DNA from: Mayamaea pseudoterrestris
Lineage: Eukaryota > Bacillariophyta > Bacillariophyceae > Sellaphorales > Sellaphoraceae
DNA: 64,000 nt
Direction: 5' to 3'
Assembly: GCA_027923505.1 (NCBI GenBank)
Contig: BROI01000004.1
Coordinates: 248,001-312,000 of the forward strand
The notes under the pieces are model-generated. The model was not told the DNA's origin, did no database searches, and worked only from the letters and a program-made list of their open reading frames with translations. A program made the position numbers and the translations under genes. This document shows, piece by piece, positions 48,263 through 59,600 of this stretch. How positions within the stretch are numbered: position 1 is the stretch's first letter; each line of letters starts with the position of its first letter.

Positions 48263-48514
48263 GTCTTGTTATTCTAATTGTCTATCTATTCTATAAAGTC
48301 TTCTCGTGGTCTTGCAAAGCCAATGGCAGCGTCTTGTTTTTCAACGGATCGAAAGATTTGTGAAGTTCCATCGTCGCATCGAGTCGGTCGGTTTCAAGCG
48401 CAGCTGGTCGGTCCCGGAAGCTCATGACCCGATGAAGTGGTTTCGAAACCAGTGCGACGAAGCTGAATGCGACGACGTGAAACGCTCATTATTTCATTGT
48501 TGACCATTTCAACC

Positions 48515-51500
48515 ATGGCGGACGCCGCTATGGGACCTAGCAAAACGTCTCAGGACAGTGGCGGGCGAGGACGAGGACGTGGACGAGGTAGATTTGGAGG
48601 GCGAGGAAGAGGCAAGAGTGGTAGAAGTGGAGGAAGGGGACGATCTGATGGTCGAGGGCGCGGCTTGACTGTAAATGAAAATGTCGAGCTTTCAACCACG
48701 CCAACACTAAATGCAACAAGCGAGATTGGCCCGATCGAAGCTGTTGCAGCATCTGCAAAAGGAATTAAAGACTTGACGCTCAATCCGCAACGGACAGATA
48801 ATTTATCGAAAAAGGAGACGACAGCGGACGAACAGCCGTCATTACAGTTTGATGGAAAGGCAGCGAAACTACCTACAAAGAAAAGCAAGAGACCCAAACA
48901 GCTAATGAAAGCTAAAGCGAATGACAATAAGGAAGTTCAGAAGCAATCGAAAGGAACGAAAGGGCAGAAGCAGTCGAAAATGACGCCGAATTTACAGTCA
49001 ATGAAGGAGACGACAGCGGATGTACCGCCGTCATCACTAGTAAAAGAGGCGGAAGTGACCGACAAGAAACAGCAAAAGTCAGTAACTAGTAACGCGATAG
49101 ACGAGAAGTCCTTGCAATTACAACAGCCAAAGGGAATGAAAGACACACAAAAGAAACAATCGAACAAAGCACCGAAACCGAAAACATCAAAGAATGTTGA
49201 TGAACCTTCTGTTTCGCAATTGGCGCCGTCCATTCCACCAAATCAGCCTCAGCAGACGAGTGATCTTAATTACGCAAGAGGCTCCATGATCAAAGTATTG
49301 CACGTTGCGGAGAAACCTTCCATTGCCGATGCCATTGCCAAAGGCTTGGCGGCAGGATCCATTGTTCGACGAAGCGGCAAGTCACTACCTGTCCATGAGT
49401 TTACGAATCCACCATTCCCAAAGGCCCCGCACGCAGCCAGCTGTCAACATGTTGTAACTTCTGTCGCGGGTCATGTTTATAGTGTAGACTTTCCAGCGCA
49501 GTATCAAAGCTGGGATGCCGTTGATCCTGCCGAGTTATTCTCCGCTCCAATTACGCGCAAACCAAACCAGGGCAGTGTTGTTCGGCATCTGCAGACGGAA
49601 GCCAAAGGCGTTGATTTCATTGTGCTATGGATGGACTGCGATCGCGAAGGTGAAAACATTAACTATGAGGTTCTTGACTGTACCATGCACTTGATGAAGG
49701 CGGGTGGAAGTGCAGCCAACTTTGATCGAGTATATAGGGCACACTTTTCGGCGATCAATCCGTCGGACATTCAAAAAGCATATAAGACGCTCGGCAAACC
49801 TGACAAGAACCAGGCGCTCTGCGTCGATGCGAGACAGGAGCTTGATTTAAAAGTGGGTGTGGCCTTTTCGCGCTTTCAAACAAGGTTCTTTCAGGGTCAG
49901 TATGGGGACTTGGATAGCGCAGTTCTTTCATATGGACCGTGTCAGACGCCGACGCTTGGCTTTTGCGTTCAGCGCCACATTGACATGGAAACCTTCAAGC
50001 CAGAACCATTTTGGGTACTGGAACTCAATGTTTTGAAACGTGGTCGTAGCTTGAATGCACTTTGGGGATCTGGTCGGTCGTTCAACAGAAACCACGTGGA
50101 AAAGCTGTTGGACCAAGCGCTTTCCAGCGGAGTGGCTGTTGCGCAAGTGTCGGATGTCGTGACGAAGGAGAAGAAGCAGGGTCGGCCGATTCCGCTGAAC
50201 ACTACGGCGCTTTTAAAGGCATGCAGTAAGGCACTGGGTATTGGGCCACACGCCGCAATGTCAACGGCAGAGCGGCTTTACTTGATGGGCTACCTCTCGT
50301 ACCCTCGAACGGAGTCAAGTGCATATCCAAAGTCGTTCGACATTGCAGAAACGCTTCGACAACAATCATCCGACTCTCGATGGGGCAGCTACGTTTCCAA
50401 ATTGCTTCGCGAAGGGCACAACAAGTCCCGAGGTGGCGTTGACATGGGAGACCATCCTCCCATCACACCATGCCGAGCTGCTGGCCCACATGAACTTTCG
50501 GGTGACATGGCGAGAGTAGCGTGAGCAACCATCGTATTAAAAGACGCCGGCCAAGCCAGGTATCTTTATTGTCCGTTCATATTTTTTCAAATCAACTTCC
50601 GTTGATGGACCGACCGTCGGATTGATGGTTGCCACAAAATTGCGCAGCGGCAGTTGCATCGTTGACGATGGGAAACAAAAAATTCATTCCAACTACGATT
50701 CTGGATGGCTATTGATGATGAAGCAGCATAAGTAAGCAACTGCTGTGACTATGCATAGTGAAATGGTGCGCAACGGCTGGGCGGTTCACGCCGTCAACCG
50801 CCTTGTTGATGTTGTTTGTTGACTGCCAAAACAATGCATCAATGCATTAATGCTTAACACTCACATCCCGGTCATCATCTTTTTACAGCGCACAGGCATC
50901 TCATGCTCTTTCTAGTCAAGGTTCGAGGTTCATTCCGACTGACAGATGTTATTGACCATTGAACTGCATCGGCAGCCTTTTACTGCGACGTGCTAAAGCG
51001 CTAATTAAAGGATTCAAGTCAATATTTTATGTGATAACTATCCCTTCTGACGAATAGAAGCAAGTTGTAAGTGTATACTTTAGGATAAATGAGTATAGCA
51101 CTTGGAAGAGCGGCTGCAACTGCGATGCGGAAGGGCTGATGCATCTGGACCAAAGCTGGAGCAGCAGCGGGACCAATACGCCTCGTATGACAAAACTAAT
51201 TACACCAATAGATGCCGCTTAACTTAATTAATAGATCTAGTGCTTTAAATTTCTGTTAAGGACCAACTGTACGTACTATTCCTTGGAGTGCAGAGGGCTC
51301 ATACGGGTGTGCATCATCCTTCGTCGACTTGCAACTGGCCCAAGCCGAAACAAATTGTGAATGGATCTCGCCCGGCTCGATGAAGAACGGCGCGGCCGGC
51401 GTCTTTTAATACGATGGTTGCTCACTGTTTGTTGTACGGCACTTTATTGCATCCGTTTCTAGAGATGCCGTATGGAAGTCGACTAGGGTGGATTTTACCG

Positions 51501-52954
51501 TTGCTTCCCTTGGGGATAAGGGGTTGTTTGCGTTAAGAGGAAAGCAAATTGTTGATCCTGGCTTTTTGGAGATACTCCTACACAAGGAATACGGAGACGA
51601 TGCCGAAAAAAATGTAGACGGATATCACGACGCGGATGATGACGAAGAAGAAGACCGCGAGATTCCCGATTTTGCGAAAGGCGAAATCATTCCATTGACA
51701 AACAGCTCGTCATCCTCGAATGGATCAAAGAAAGTTGCCGTAGCCGCCGCTTTCGATGGAATAAGAGGATCGTTGCGCATCAAGGAGGGAGTAACGACGC
51801 CTCCAAAATATTTGACCGAATCTGAACTGATTGGTTTGATGGAACGACATGGCATTGGGACGGATGCAAGTATCGCAACTCACATTGAGAACATTCAGAA
51901 GCGGAATTATGTAGTACTTGAAACCGGGCGTCGTTTACGACCTACCCGTCTTGGCCTCGTTCTCGTGCAGGGATATCATCAAATCGACAGTTCGTTGGTT
52001 CTTCCTCGAGTACGATCTGATATTGAAGGGCAGTGTAACAAAATTGCGAAAGGCGAAGCGTCGAAAGACGTTGTGGTCGACCATGCTCTTCATCTGTTCC
52101 GGTCCAAGTACGACCTATTTGTAAAGGACATACAAAAGATGAATGTTTTGTTTTCAACTTCTTTCGCCAAGCTCGAAGACGTCGGCAAACCATTCACTCG
52201 ATGTGGCTTGACTCGTCGCTATCTTCAATTCATCGCTGGACCACCTCCTCGATTATACAATAAACATACCGAGACGGTGTACCCACTGCCGCAGGGCGGC
52301 ATAGTAAAGCAATGGAGCGGACGGTCATGTCCTGTGGAAGGATGTGGCTTTGAGCTGAGCATGTATTCGGTTGGACACCCCGAGCGATCGTTTCCATTTT
52401 GTCCTCGCTGCTATAACGCTCCGGAGTGGGCACTCGCGCAAGAGAGTTTGCCGGAAGATTTAGAGGAACAAGAGGACGAAGCAAAGGAACGACAAATTCG
52501 GAGAATTGCAGGGAAAAGCATGTGTCTCGAGTGTCCTCTTCCTGATCGACACCCTTTAATTGAGGAATTGACGGTGGCACTCGATCCCGACAGTGATGGC
52601 GTACTCGTAGTAGACGCGCACTTTGGTCCAAAGTGGAGATTGGTATCAACTCGCGCGCCAACAATCATTTATCTTTCGAAAAGCATTGATAACGTTACAG
52701 TTCTCGACGAGAGAGATGACGCATTCCAAGTGCACAAGATGAGAGTCGAGTTCAAGGCAAATGAGTCGCTTCTTCCCGACAAGAGCTCCAAATATGTGTG
52801 CTCCTTTACCACTGACGAGACCTTGCAAATTTCTAGTCGCGTTTTCCACGCAGCGGAAAGGACTCAAGGTGGTGGTCGGGGTAGGGGACGTGGCGGTCGC
52901 GGTGCTCGAGGAAGGGGTGGACGAGGCGGACGTGGTGGAACTGGTAGAAGGTAG
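48515..52954 (+). CDS. TOP3B: DNA topoisomerase III beta, interrupted by a TIR element
   Basis: Start ATG 48515 (CAACCATGG). The coding parts are 48515-about 50521 and about 51425-52954. Residues 1-60 are an RGG/RG box. The TOPRIM domain starts KVLHVAEKPSIADAIA (about 259) and has DCDREGEN (about 372). The catalytic Tyr is in GYLSYPRTES (about 596). After the interruption come RHFIASVSRDAVW, MERHGIGTDASIATHI, zinc-finger-like Cys pairs and a second RGG box at the C-terminus, the hallmark of TOP3B, which works on RNA as well as DNA. Removing 903 nt (50522-51424) joins GDMARVA to LFVVRHFIA without gap against TOP3B. A canonical GT(50521)-AG(51462) intron keeps frame but drops 13 conserved residues. 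Thus the splice form is uncertain, or the allele is disrupted. Confidence 0.9.
50521..50552 (+). repeat. Left terminal inverted repeat
   Basis: 32 bp, exact reverse complement of 51394-51425. Begins with the donor-like GTGAGC and ends GACGCCGGCC. Confidence 0.97.
51394..51425 (-). repeat. Right terminal inverted repeat
   Basis: 32 bp, exact reverse complement of 50521-50552. It carries an in-frame TAA (51407-51409) for the downstream TOP3B frame. Confidence 0.97.
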
Positions 52955-52979
52955 ATTATAATTAAAGCTAAGCGTCTAT

Positions 52980-54986
52980 TTACCTTACTTCACCCACTGC
53001 AGCTTCATTCGTCTCAACACTAGGTTTCTTAGCATGGATGCTAAACTTATCACGTTTCACATCTGTCAAGAACGGTGTCCAGTGGAGCTTTGACGGGTCG
53101 ACTCGAGGCTCTTTCACCGGATACTTTTCGGCCAACCGTATAAGCAAATTTCTCTCTGCCGCAATAAAGTACACTCCATTGATAATCTTGAGTATTCCAA
53201 GCATGTTGAGCGTGTACACAATATCCTCTGCCATGATGGACGTCTTTTTGGAGATGTCCATGATACTGAGAGATGACTCATCAGATTGGTTGAGCAAGAA
53301 ATCTAGAACTGTCGATGCCCAATATGGTTTGTATGCCTGTTGACCAAGGTCACTCATGGGCTTTTCCGGGCTGCCAACTTTCTCCTCCTTTTGTGACAAG
53401 GCGTAAGAGAAAGCAATCAAAAAGCGGCCGTACCCTTTGCGCTGCTGTGAGGGAAAGCTCAAAATGCACGCCAAGTTAAAACCAACGTCGCTATACTTTT
53501 CCTTGCTAAAATAACCAACAGGATGAAAGCCCCGATTGTCAACTTCACAAAGCACATAGAATAGGAATGGATCAACATCAAAGTACAGAGTCTTGTGATC
53601 AAGAAAAAGCTTAGCAATGTAGCACAAATTCTGGCAGTAAATCTTTTCCTCTTGACCATCAACCTCAAACATGGCCAGGTTGCCCTTTCGGTAGATTTCA
53701 CTGCCTGGTGGATGGCGCTGTGGCGGCAAAATGCGCGACTGATAGCGTTGCAGTTCACTCTTACGGGCAAACATGCCAAAGGTAAACTCGCAAACGTATA
53801 AAACGTCGAGGAAGCCCGACGATCCAATCAGTTCCTTCGGAAATGGCGAATAATACCACGTTTCCATCTGAAACTCACCCAACTCCAAATATGAAACATT
53901 CTTGACCTTGGTGACTTCCTCATGCTCGCGCAAAGAGGCCTCATCCAAGCCTTCGTGCTCGTCAAGCTCCTGCGCATGCACCGTTGCCACAATGTGCCCA
54001 CCAACGGTATGTGTCGTGACGGTTTCCGTCTTGAGTTCCACAACTTCCTTCTTGTGATGTCCCACTTCCTTGACACCTTCTTCATAATCTTCATCATCCA
54101 GCAGCATTTTCTGTTGATTGGATGCCATGACTGTTCCATCGTCATCATCGTAGTTGTCATCGTTGTCATCACCCTTGCGACGGCTGGCCCGTCGACTAGT
54201 GCGACCACCCGAGTCTTCAATGCTTGGCGTTGCACCGCCACTTGCCAGTTTGCGTCTGCTACGTGGCCCCTGTCCGATCAAATTAGCTGCTAGTTCCACT
54301 GCTTGCTCGTCTTTGCGCAATTGCTCGAGCTTCTTTTGCTTCTCCTCCAATCGCTTGAGTGCTCTCGCCTTGGCGTTGCCAATGGATGGCGGCGACACAA
54401 TGCGATCAATTGTAATCCACTCGTCCATGCGTCGATTCAAGTCACGGTAATGAACATAGTATCTATAGGTTGGTGGAACGTTGGAACCATTGTCAATAAC
54501 TGCGCGATCGATAATATCGGCAAGCAAAATGCATCTGTTGCTCTTGTTGATTGTGCCGCCATCAGCTGCATTTTCATCATTAGAATTGTTCTTATCATTC
54601 TCTTCCTCACTAGTATCGGAATCAGACCACCAATCTTCCTCATCGTTGCTTTGATCCTGCGGCTGCTTGTCCTTGCGCCACACCTCAATGACGGAGGATC
54701 GTGGATAGGGGTGAGTGTCAATAGAGGGTCGGTCGCCAATCGGAGTGGCTCGATCGGATGCTCGCGAGTCGCATCGCTGTCGGTTCTTATGTGGAGCTGA
54801 CTTTACATTATTGTTCATGGCTACTTCAAGGTTTGTGACTTGTATCGTTGACTGCTGTGCTTGCAAGTCTTGTTGTTCCTTGGTTGTTGGCGGAGTTAAT
54901 TGGTCGAGATCTTTAGTCATCATCGTGTCGTTGTCGTCGCCCTTAGTTGATGATGGCTGCGCTCCAGCATTGCCGTTAGTCTCCAT
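52980..54986 (-). CDS. MYST-family histone acetyltransferase (Tip60/Esa1 type)
   Basis: 668 residues, single exon. A disordered acidic N-terminus precedes a chromo-barrel domain (about 150-205: YYVHYRDLNRRMDEWI). A long linker leads to the MYST domain (about 365-640): ELGEFQMETWYYSPFP, RHPPGSEIYR, YCQNLCYIAKLFLDHKTLYFDV, the catalytic NLACILSFPSQQRKGYGRFLI with Cys near 506 and acetyl-CoA loop QRKGYG, and GSPEKPMSDLG with the general-base Glu near 540. It acetylates histone H4 and other targets in NuA4-type complexes for transcription and DNA repair. The usual C2HC zinc finger is reduced to a single Cys (YVCEFTFGMF), as is partly true of yeast Esa1. Converges on TOP3B with 25 bp between stops. 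Confidence 0.94.
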   Translation of the reverse strand: METNGNAGAQPSSTKGDDNDTMMTKDLDQLTPPTTKEQQDLQAQQSTIQVTNLEVAMNNNVKSAPHKNRQRCDSRASDRATPIGDRPSIDTHPYPRSSVIEVWRKDKQPQDQSNDEEDWWSDSDTSEEENDKNNSNDENAADGGTINKSNRCILLADIIDRAVIDNGSNVPPTYRYYVHYRDLNRRMDEWITIDRIVSPPSIGNAKARALKRLEEKQKKLEQLRKDEQAVELAANLIGQGPRSRRKLASGGATPSIEDSGGRTSRRASRRKGDDNDDNYDDDDGTVMASNQQKMLLDDEDYEEGVKEVGHHKKEVVELKTETVTTHTVGGHIVATVHAQELDEHEGLDEASLREHEEVTKVKNVSYLELGEFQMETWYYSPFPKELIGSSGFLDVLYVCEFTFGMFARKSELQRYQSRILPPQRHPPGSEIYRKGNLAMFEVDGQEEKIYCQNLCYIAKLFLDHKTLYFDVDPFLFYVLCEVDNRGFHPVGYFSKEKYSDVGFNLACILSFPSQQRKGYGRFLIAFSYALSQKEEKVGSPEKPMSDLGQQAYKPYWASTVLDFLLNQSDESSLSIMDISKKTSIMAEDIVYTLNMLGILKIINGVYFIAAERNLLIRLAEKYPVKEPRVDPSKLHWTPFLTDVKRDKFSIHAKKPSVETNEAAVGEVR

Positions 54987-55307
54987 TGTTATAATATTAT
55001 TGTAATGGAGTGTATATTTACAATTTTGATCAGAAAAGGTATTGCTATCAATGCTTTCTGTGAATGGAAATCATTCGTCATGGTCATCGTTCCATACACG
55101 GTCGTCGCGGCGCCCGCGCTGTCGCAGGTTGAGTCGTGCTACGACAGCTGTGTTGCGGTGTGACATTTTGGATACGATAATTATTTCGCACCTTTTGCCG
55201 TTGCATTCAAACGTGATAACGTCTTTCAGGTCCGACCCATGTCTCTCGGTCCATTGCATTGCGGTTGTATGCCTTTGATTTCATCAAAAACATCAAGGTT
55301 CCTCACC
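54987..55307. promoter_or_regulatory. Divergent promoter, MYST/type II membrane protein
   Basis: 321 bp between start codons. An in-frame ATG at 55239 could extend the downstream protein by 23 residues. No TATA box is obvious. Confidence 0.35.
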
Positions 55308-56342
55308 ATGAACAATGCGAAAGTCACTAGCTTTAACTGGATTCCTTTCATACTCCTCTTGACAAGCTTTTTTGTTTTGAACATTCTCCGAGAGACCATG
55401 AAGTTGTACACTTCAGCGTCTACCAGGCAAACGACGCGAGCAACTGGAGACGAACACTCAAAGATCAGCACAAGCACCATAACAAACAGTTCACCCTGTC
55501 CAAAGATGACTCCAGAAGTCGTTCCAGTCTTTTACAACCTCTTTGTTGTGAATGAAACCGAGAGCAAGCGAGTGCGACAACTCGTCGATGAACAACTTTC
55601 CATTCTTTTACCGGAGCATCAAGTGTATATGCACTCAATTGGATATCCACTGGACATCCCTGGTACCACCATGCTGCAGCATCATGAACAAGGTGACGAG
55701 CCGCTGACGCTTCATTCACTATGGGAATATTGCACACTTCAACCAAATTCCAAAGTGGTTTACTTGCACGCAAAAGGATCCTTTCATCCGATGCCAGAGA
55801 ATGAGCAACTGCGAAGGTTTTTGACGGCTGGTGCATTATCCGAAGAATGTTTGCACTTACCGGATGCCTGCAACGTTTGTTCCTCCCGCATGTCACCCTT
55901 TCCACACCCGCATACACCCGGCAACATGTGGTTGGCAAAATGCCAATATATTCGTCAACTCATTGATCCACTCTTGTTTCAAGCCAGGATGGATGACTTT
56001 GCTGGCAAATTCAAAATTGGAGGGCTGGCTAGATACGCATGCTATGGTCTCGATCGATACGCTGCCGAGCACTGGGTGCACTCACACCCAACTTGCAAGC
56101 CATGCGACTTGAGCGAGGATTCCAAGTTTACGTGGGGCTATGCCAATATTCCGTCTGCTAACTTTTCCAAACGTTTGAGCATGGCGCCGCGCTTCAACAA
56201 AAGCGTCTACGAGCACGAAACTTTTTGTAGAATGCCGCCATTCACAGGATCGCTGGTGACGGATCGCATTGCCGAGTTTCAGGAACTGTACAATGAGACT
56301 CCATTGAATGATTGGTGGGGATGGGACGCTTACTATACCTAG
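55308..56342 (+). CDS. Type II membrane protein, glycosyltransferase-like
   Basis: 344 residues from the ATG at 55308 (CACCATGAAC context); an ATG at 55239 adds 23. A single hydrophobic segment near the start (WIPFILLLTSFFVLNIL) gives type II topology with the rest in the Golgi lumen or outside. The body has YLHAKGSFHPMPENEQLRRF, a CNVCSSRM Cys pair, HTPGNMWLAKCQYIRQL, AEHWVHSHP and several N-x-S/T sites. The YLHAKG and GNMWLAKCQYI stretches resemble uncharacterised diatom and bacterial glycosyltransferase-like proteins that I recall only by pattern; no DxD motif stands out. Function is tentative. The copia fossil begins 187 bp downstream of its stop. Confidence 0.7.
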   Translation: MNNAKVTSFNWIPFILLLTSFFVLNILRETMKLYTSASTRQTTRATGDEHSKISTSTITNSSPCPKMTPEVVPVFYNLFVVNETESKRVRQLVDEQLSILLPEHQVYMHSIGYPLDIPGTTMLQHHEQGDEPLTLHSLWEYCTLQPNSKVVYLHAKGSFHPMPENEQLRRFLTAGALSEECLHLPDACNVCSSRMSPFPHPHTPGNMWLAKCQYIRQLIDPLLFQARMDDFAGKFKIGGLARYACYGLDRYAAEHWVHSHPTCKPCDLSEDSKFTWGYANIPSANFSKRLSMAPRFNKSVYEHETFCRMPPFTGSLVTDRIAEFQELYNETPLNDWWGWDAYYT

Positions 56343-56529
56343 GAGACAATCTTTTAGTAAAGTTTTGTTCTCATTTGATCGCATTCATGGTTGTAATTGC
56401 TTACAGTAGCTGCAAGAGAACCTTGTCGGATGTGGGAAATTGATATCCGGTAAGTACCGGTATGACTTTTAAAAGTACCGCTACGAATCACGATGTCCTG
56501 CACGTTTCCGTCCAGCCATCGATTCCATC

Positions 56530-56667
56530 TGTTGAGCATGGATGAGAACCCAAACCGAAGAGACAGCGGTGACGTCACGAAGACGGTCACGTTTAAGTAA
56601 GCGCGGTAAGCGGCAACCGAAGGAGTGGATCGAGGACGATCACTTCTTGGAGAAAATAAGTAAAGTG
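56530..56667 (+). repeat. 5' LTR of the copia fossil
   Basis: 138 bp, TGTTGAGCATGG to AGTAAAGTG, identical to 60690-60827. Contains GTGACGTCAC at 56569-56578. Confidence 0.9.
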
Positions 56668-59600
56668 CTGGGAATCGTTCCAGGAACCAAGGCAATGTTA
56701 ACGAACTCAGCGGACGATCGTGCGCCAGTGGAAATTTCAAAGAGCGAGCGGTTCGCTGGCTATCTCTGACTAGCGATTCGCGCGATCGATGGATTCATCC
56801 GTCTGACGAGCGAGATCATCACTTTGGTTAGGCGCTCCTACAAGAAATATACCAAGGAGGCTCTCAAGGGCATGCGCAACGTGGAACTGGAGATTCCTGA
56901 CGAGCCTGCGGCCGTCAACGAAGGATGCCGACCACGACCGGACTCCGGACTGGTCCATAATGCTCGAGGAATACAAGGCCGACAAGAAAGAGCATGTCGG
57001 CCGCGTCGTGTACTCCGACTTCCTCGCTGGTCTCTACGCCGTGTTGTATGGGCAATGCACGGACGTATGAAGGATCGTGTCAAGTCGCACGCCGAGTTCC
57101 GAACCGAGGAGGACACGAAAATTAAGTTGCTGCGATTATCAAGGAGTCTCGCACATCTGACGCGCGCTGCAAACTTGTGGATCAAGTCGTGGACATTCAA
57201 GCCTGAGTTGTTCGGACGTACTCAAGGAGCGAAAGCCTGCAGAAATATTACGAAGCATGGTCACGCTGCAGACGTGGCAAGGCGGATTAGCGTCACGATG
57301 CACAACGATTGTGGCGCTGAACATTGCCAAGGATGACAATCGTAACAAGGCGAACAAGGAGGATATCAAGGCCGAAGAGCTCGACTTCCGCGATGCTTTG
57401 TCGTGCGTGCGCAACGGGCAATACGCTGGGTATTGCAAGCACTTGCGCAACTGCTACCTGACGGGCACGACAACTTCCGTTGACGATCCACGATGCATAC
57501 AACATCATGCAGCGTCGTGAGCATGCGGATGGAGGAAGCCACGCTAACGACGAGGGCGTGGCGTTTCACACGACTGGTACAGCGTGACCTCCCAGATGCT
57601 GGATCTGCCAACAGGTTGGTCATGTGCAGCGAGACTGTCCCACGGGACGGAGTCTACGGAGAGTGCGCCGGCTGCAGAGGCTAGTGGGGCGCAGCACTTC
57701 ACGCTGGGTAGCGAGGAAGATAGCGACGACGACGACGAGGTCGGATACATGTTCGCGCAGCCGCCGAAGGTGAACATCTCGAAGAAGGCTGTGCTCTTGG
57801 ACAATCAGTCGACAGTGGATCTGTTCTGCAACGCCAAGATGCTGACGAACATTCGCCCGGTGCCAACGTGGATGGTGATCAAGTGCAACGCTGGTACAGT
57901 AAGGACGAACATGATGGGCACCTGGAGGGCTATGGTCGGTGTGGTGGTATCCGCAGGGACTGGCGAACATTTTGAGTTTGGCGCAAGTCCGAAAGAAGTT
58001 TACCGTGGAGTATCTCATGCATGGCGTGGAGCGTCCAATGTTCGTCGTGGAGAAGCCGGACGGTAAGCAGCGAGAGTTTGTCGAGACGGACTCTGGGCTG
58101 TATGTTTGCGAGAGCTTTTCAAAGGGCAAGCGCGGCGATGTCAAGGATGGAGTGGCGATGTTGACTACGGTAGACGATAACCGTACTAACACCAATGATG
58201 ACTATTTACGCGCTGTTAGAGCTAGGGGAACTGCAAATCAAAAATTGGACGGCCAAGCCTCAAGGGTTACCTGCACGTCGTTACTAGCAATCAGTTGCCA
58301 AACTGTCCTGTGACGAAGCCCGACATCCTGGCTGCTGAGCACATCTTTGGACCAGATGTTGGCTCGTTAAAAGGAAAGACGACGCGTCGCGTCGTCGCAT
58401 CTGTGAAGCGCTGCGATTGTTGAGCAGCTTCCACGGCTATCATGAGTCGTTATCGAGACGTTACTCTTTGTGCTGACATCATGTATACAACAAGGTCCCC
58501 ATGTTGGTGACGTTCTCCCGCAGCATTCGTTTTGCTACGTCGAGGTGGTTCAAAACCGTACGCTTCCGGTTATGTTGAAGGCAATTGAGTCTGTGTTGAA
58601 GATTTACGCACGCCTTGGTGGGTTCCGTGTCGTCGCGGCTCTGATGGATGGGAGTTCGCTCAATGCTTGGCGCGTTGGCTGATCTCGAGTGGCGCTCAAT
58701 GCACGTCTGAGGATGAGCACGTTGGCGAAATCGAACGTTTTATCCGTGTCGTGAAGGAACGGGTGCGCGCGACATACAACCGCTGCCGTTTAAGCACGTG
58801 CGGCACGATTGGTTATCGAGATGACTGAAGTCTGCCGTGTTTTGGTGAGTCAATTCGAGCAGTGGCATTGAAGGATCTGTCACACCATTGTGACTGGTCA
58901 GACAGTTGAAACTTTAATCGGCATTGCAAGTATGCATTCGGTCAGTATGTGCAAACGCATGGAGTCACACAGTAATGACATGCAGGCGCACGATTGGTCT
59001 TGCGCCTCGCGCCGACTGGTAATGTGCAGGGCGGGTTTTATTTCCTCAGTTTGTCTTCGGGAAAATCTCGATATTGCGCTCACCCTTTGCCCATGCCTGA
59101 TGATGTCATTGAGCGCGTGCATCGTCTCGCTCGTCAACAGAAGGCCAATCCGGCATCGTGTTCATGGACCGCCACCTGTTGCGAAGCTGCTGAGCGGTCA
59201 TGTGGCACGATGATGACAACGAGATGATGATGACTCTGATTACGATGACGACGCTTCTCGGGCGGGAGCGACTTGCCGCGGAAGCGCAGGAGTGAATGCG
59301 ACCCGATGACGACAGCCGCACGACGATGGTGCTGACGGCGCAATCGGGAGTGCCGGACGATGAGGAGGATGACGCCGTGGATGCGACCGTGGGGGATGGC
59401 GAAATTGAAGGAGTGCCCGATGAAGCGAAATTGAAGGAGTGCCAGCTGCTGCAGACAAGAGGATTTCGATGCGCGCTTGGCCGCGACCTTGGGTCGGTAT
59501 GGCTGCGTTCGCAAACCCTCGTCGGTTCACTCATTTGTTCAGCACGTAGCTGCAAGTCCCGAGTCCACGGCACAGATGAACACGAGTTGAAGCTTTTTGG

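Larger units (their letters stand above)
50521..51425. mobile_element. 905-bp non-autonomous TIR element inside TOP3B
   Basis: The stretch is flanked by perfect inverted repeats of 32 bp, 50521-50552 and 51394-51425, starting GTGAGCAACCATCGTATTAA. It contains no long open frame, so it is MITE-like or an introner-like element. No target-site duplication is visible (left flank GAGAGTAGC, right flank TGTTTGTTG). The left end reads as a splice donor (GTGAGC); the right end reads GCTCAC and has no AG. In-frame stops on both sides show it must be removed to make the full enzyme. Confidence 0.9.

Noticed and set aside
50521-51425. Ordinary assembly error at the TOP3B interruption
   Set aside because: The perfect 32-bp inverted ends coincide with the coding break, which is the mark of an inserted element, although a chimeric assembly cannot be fully excluded.
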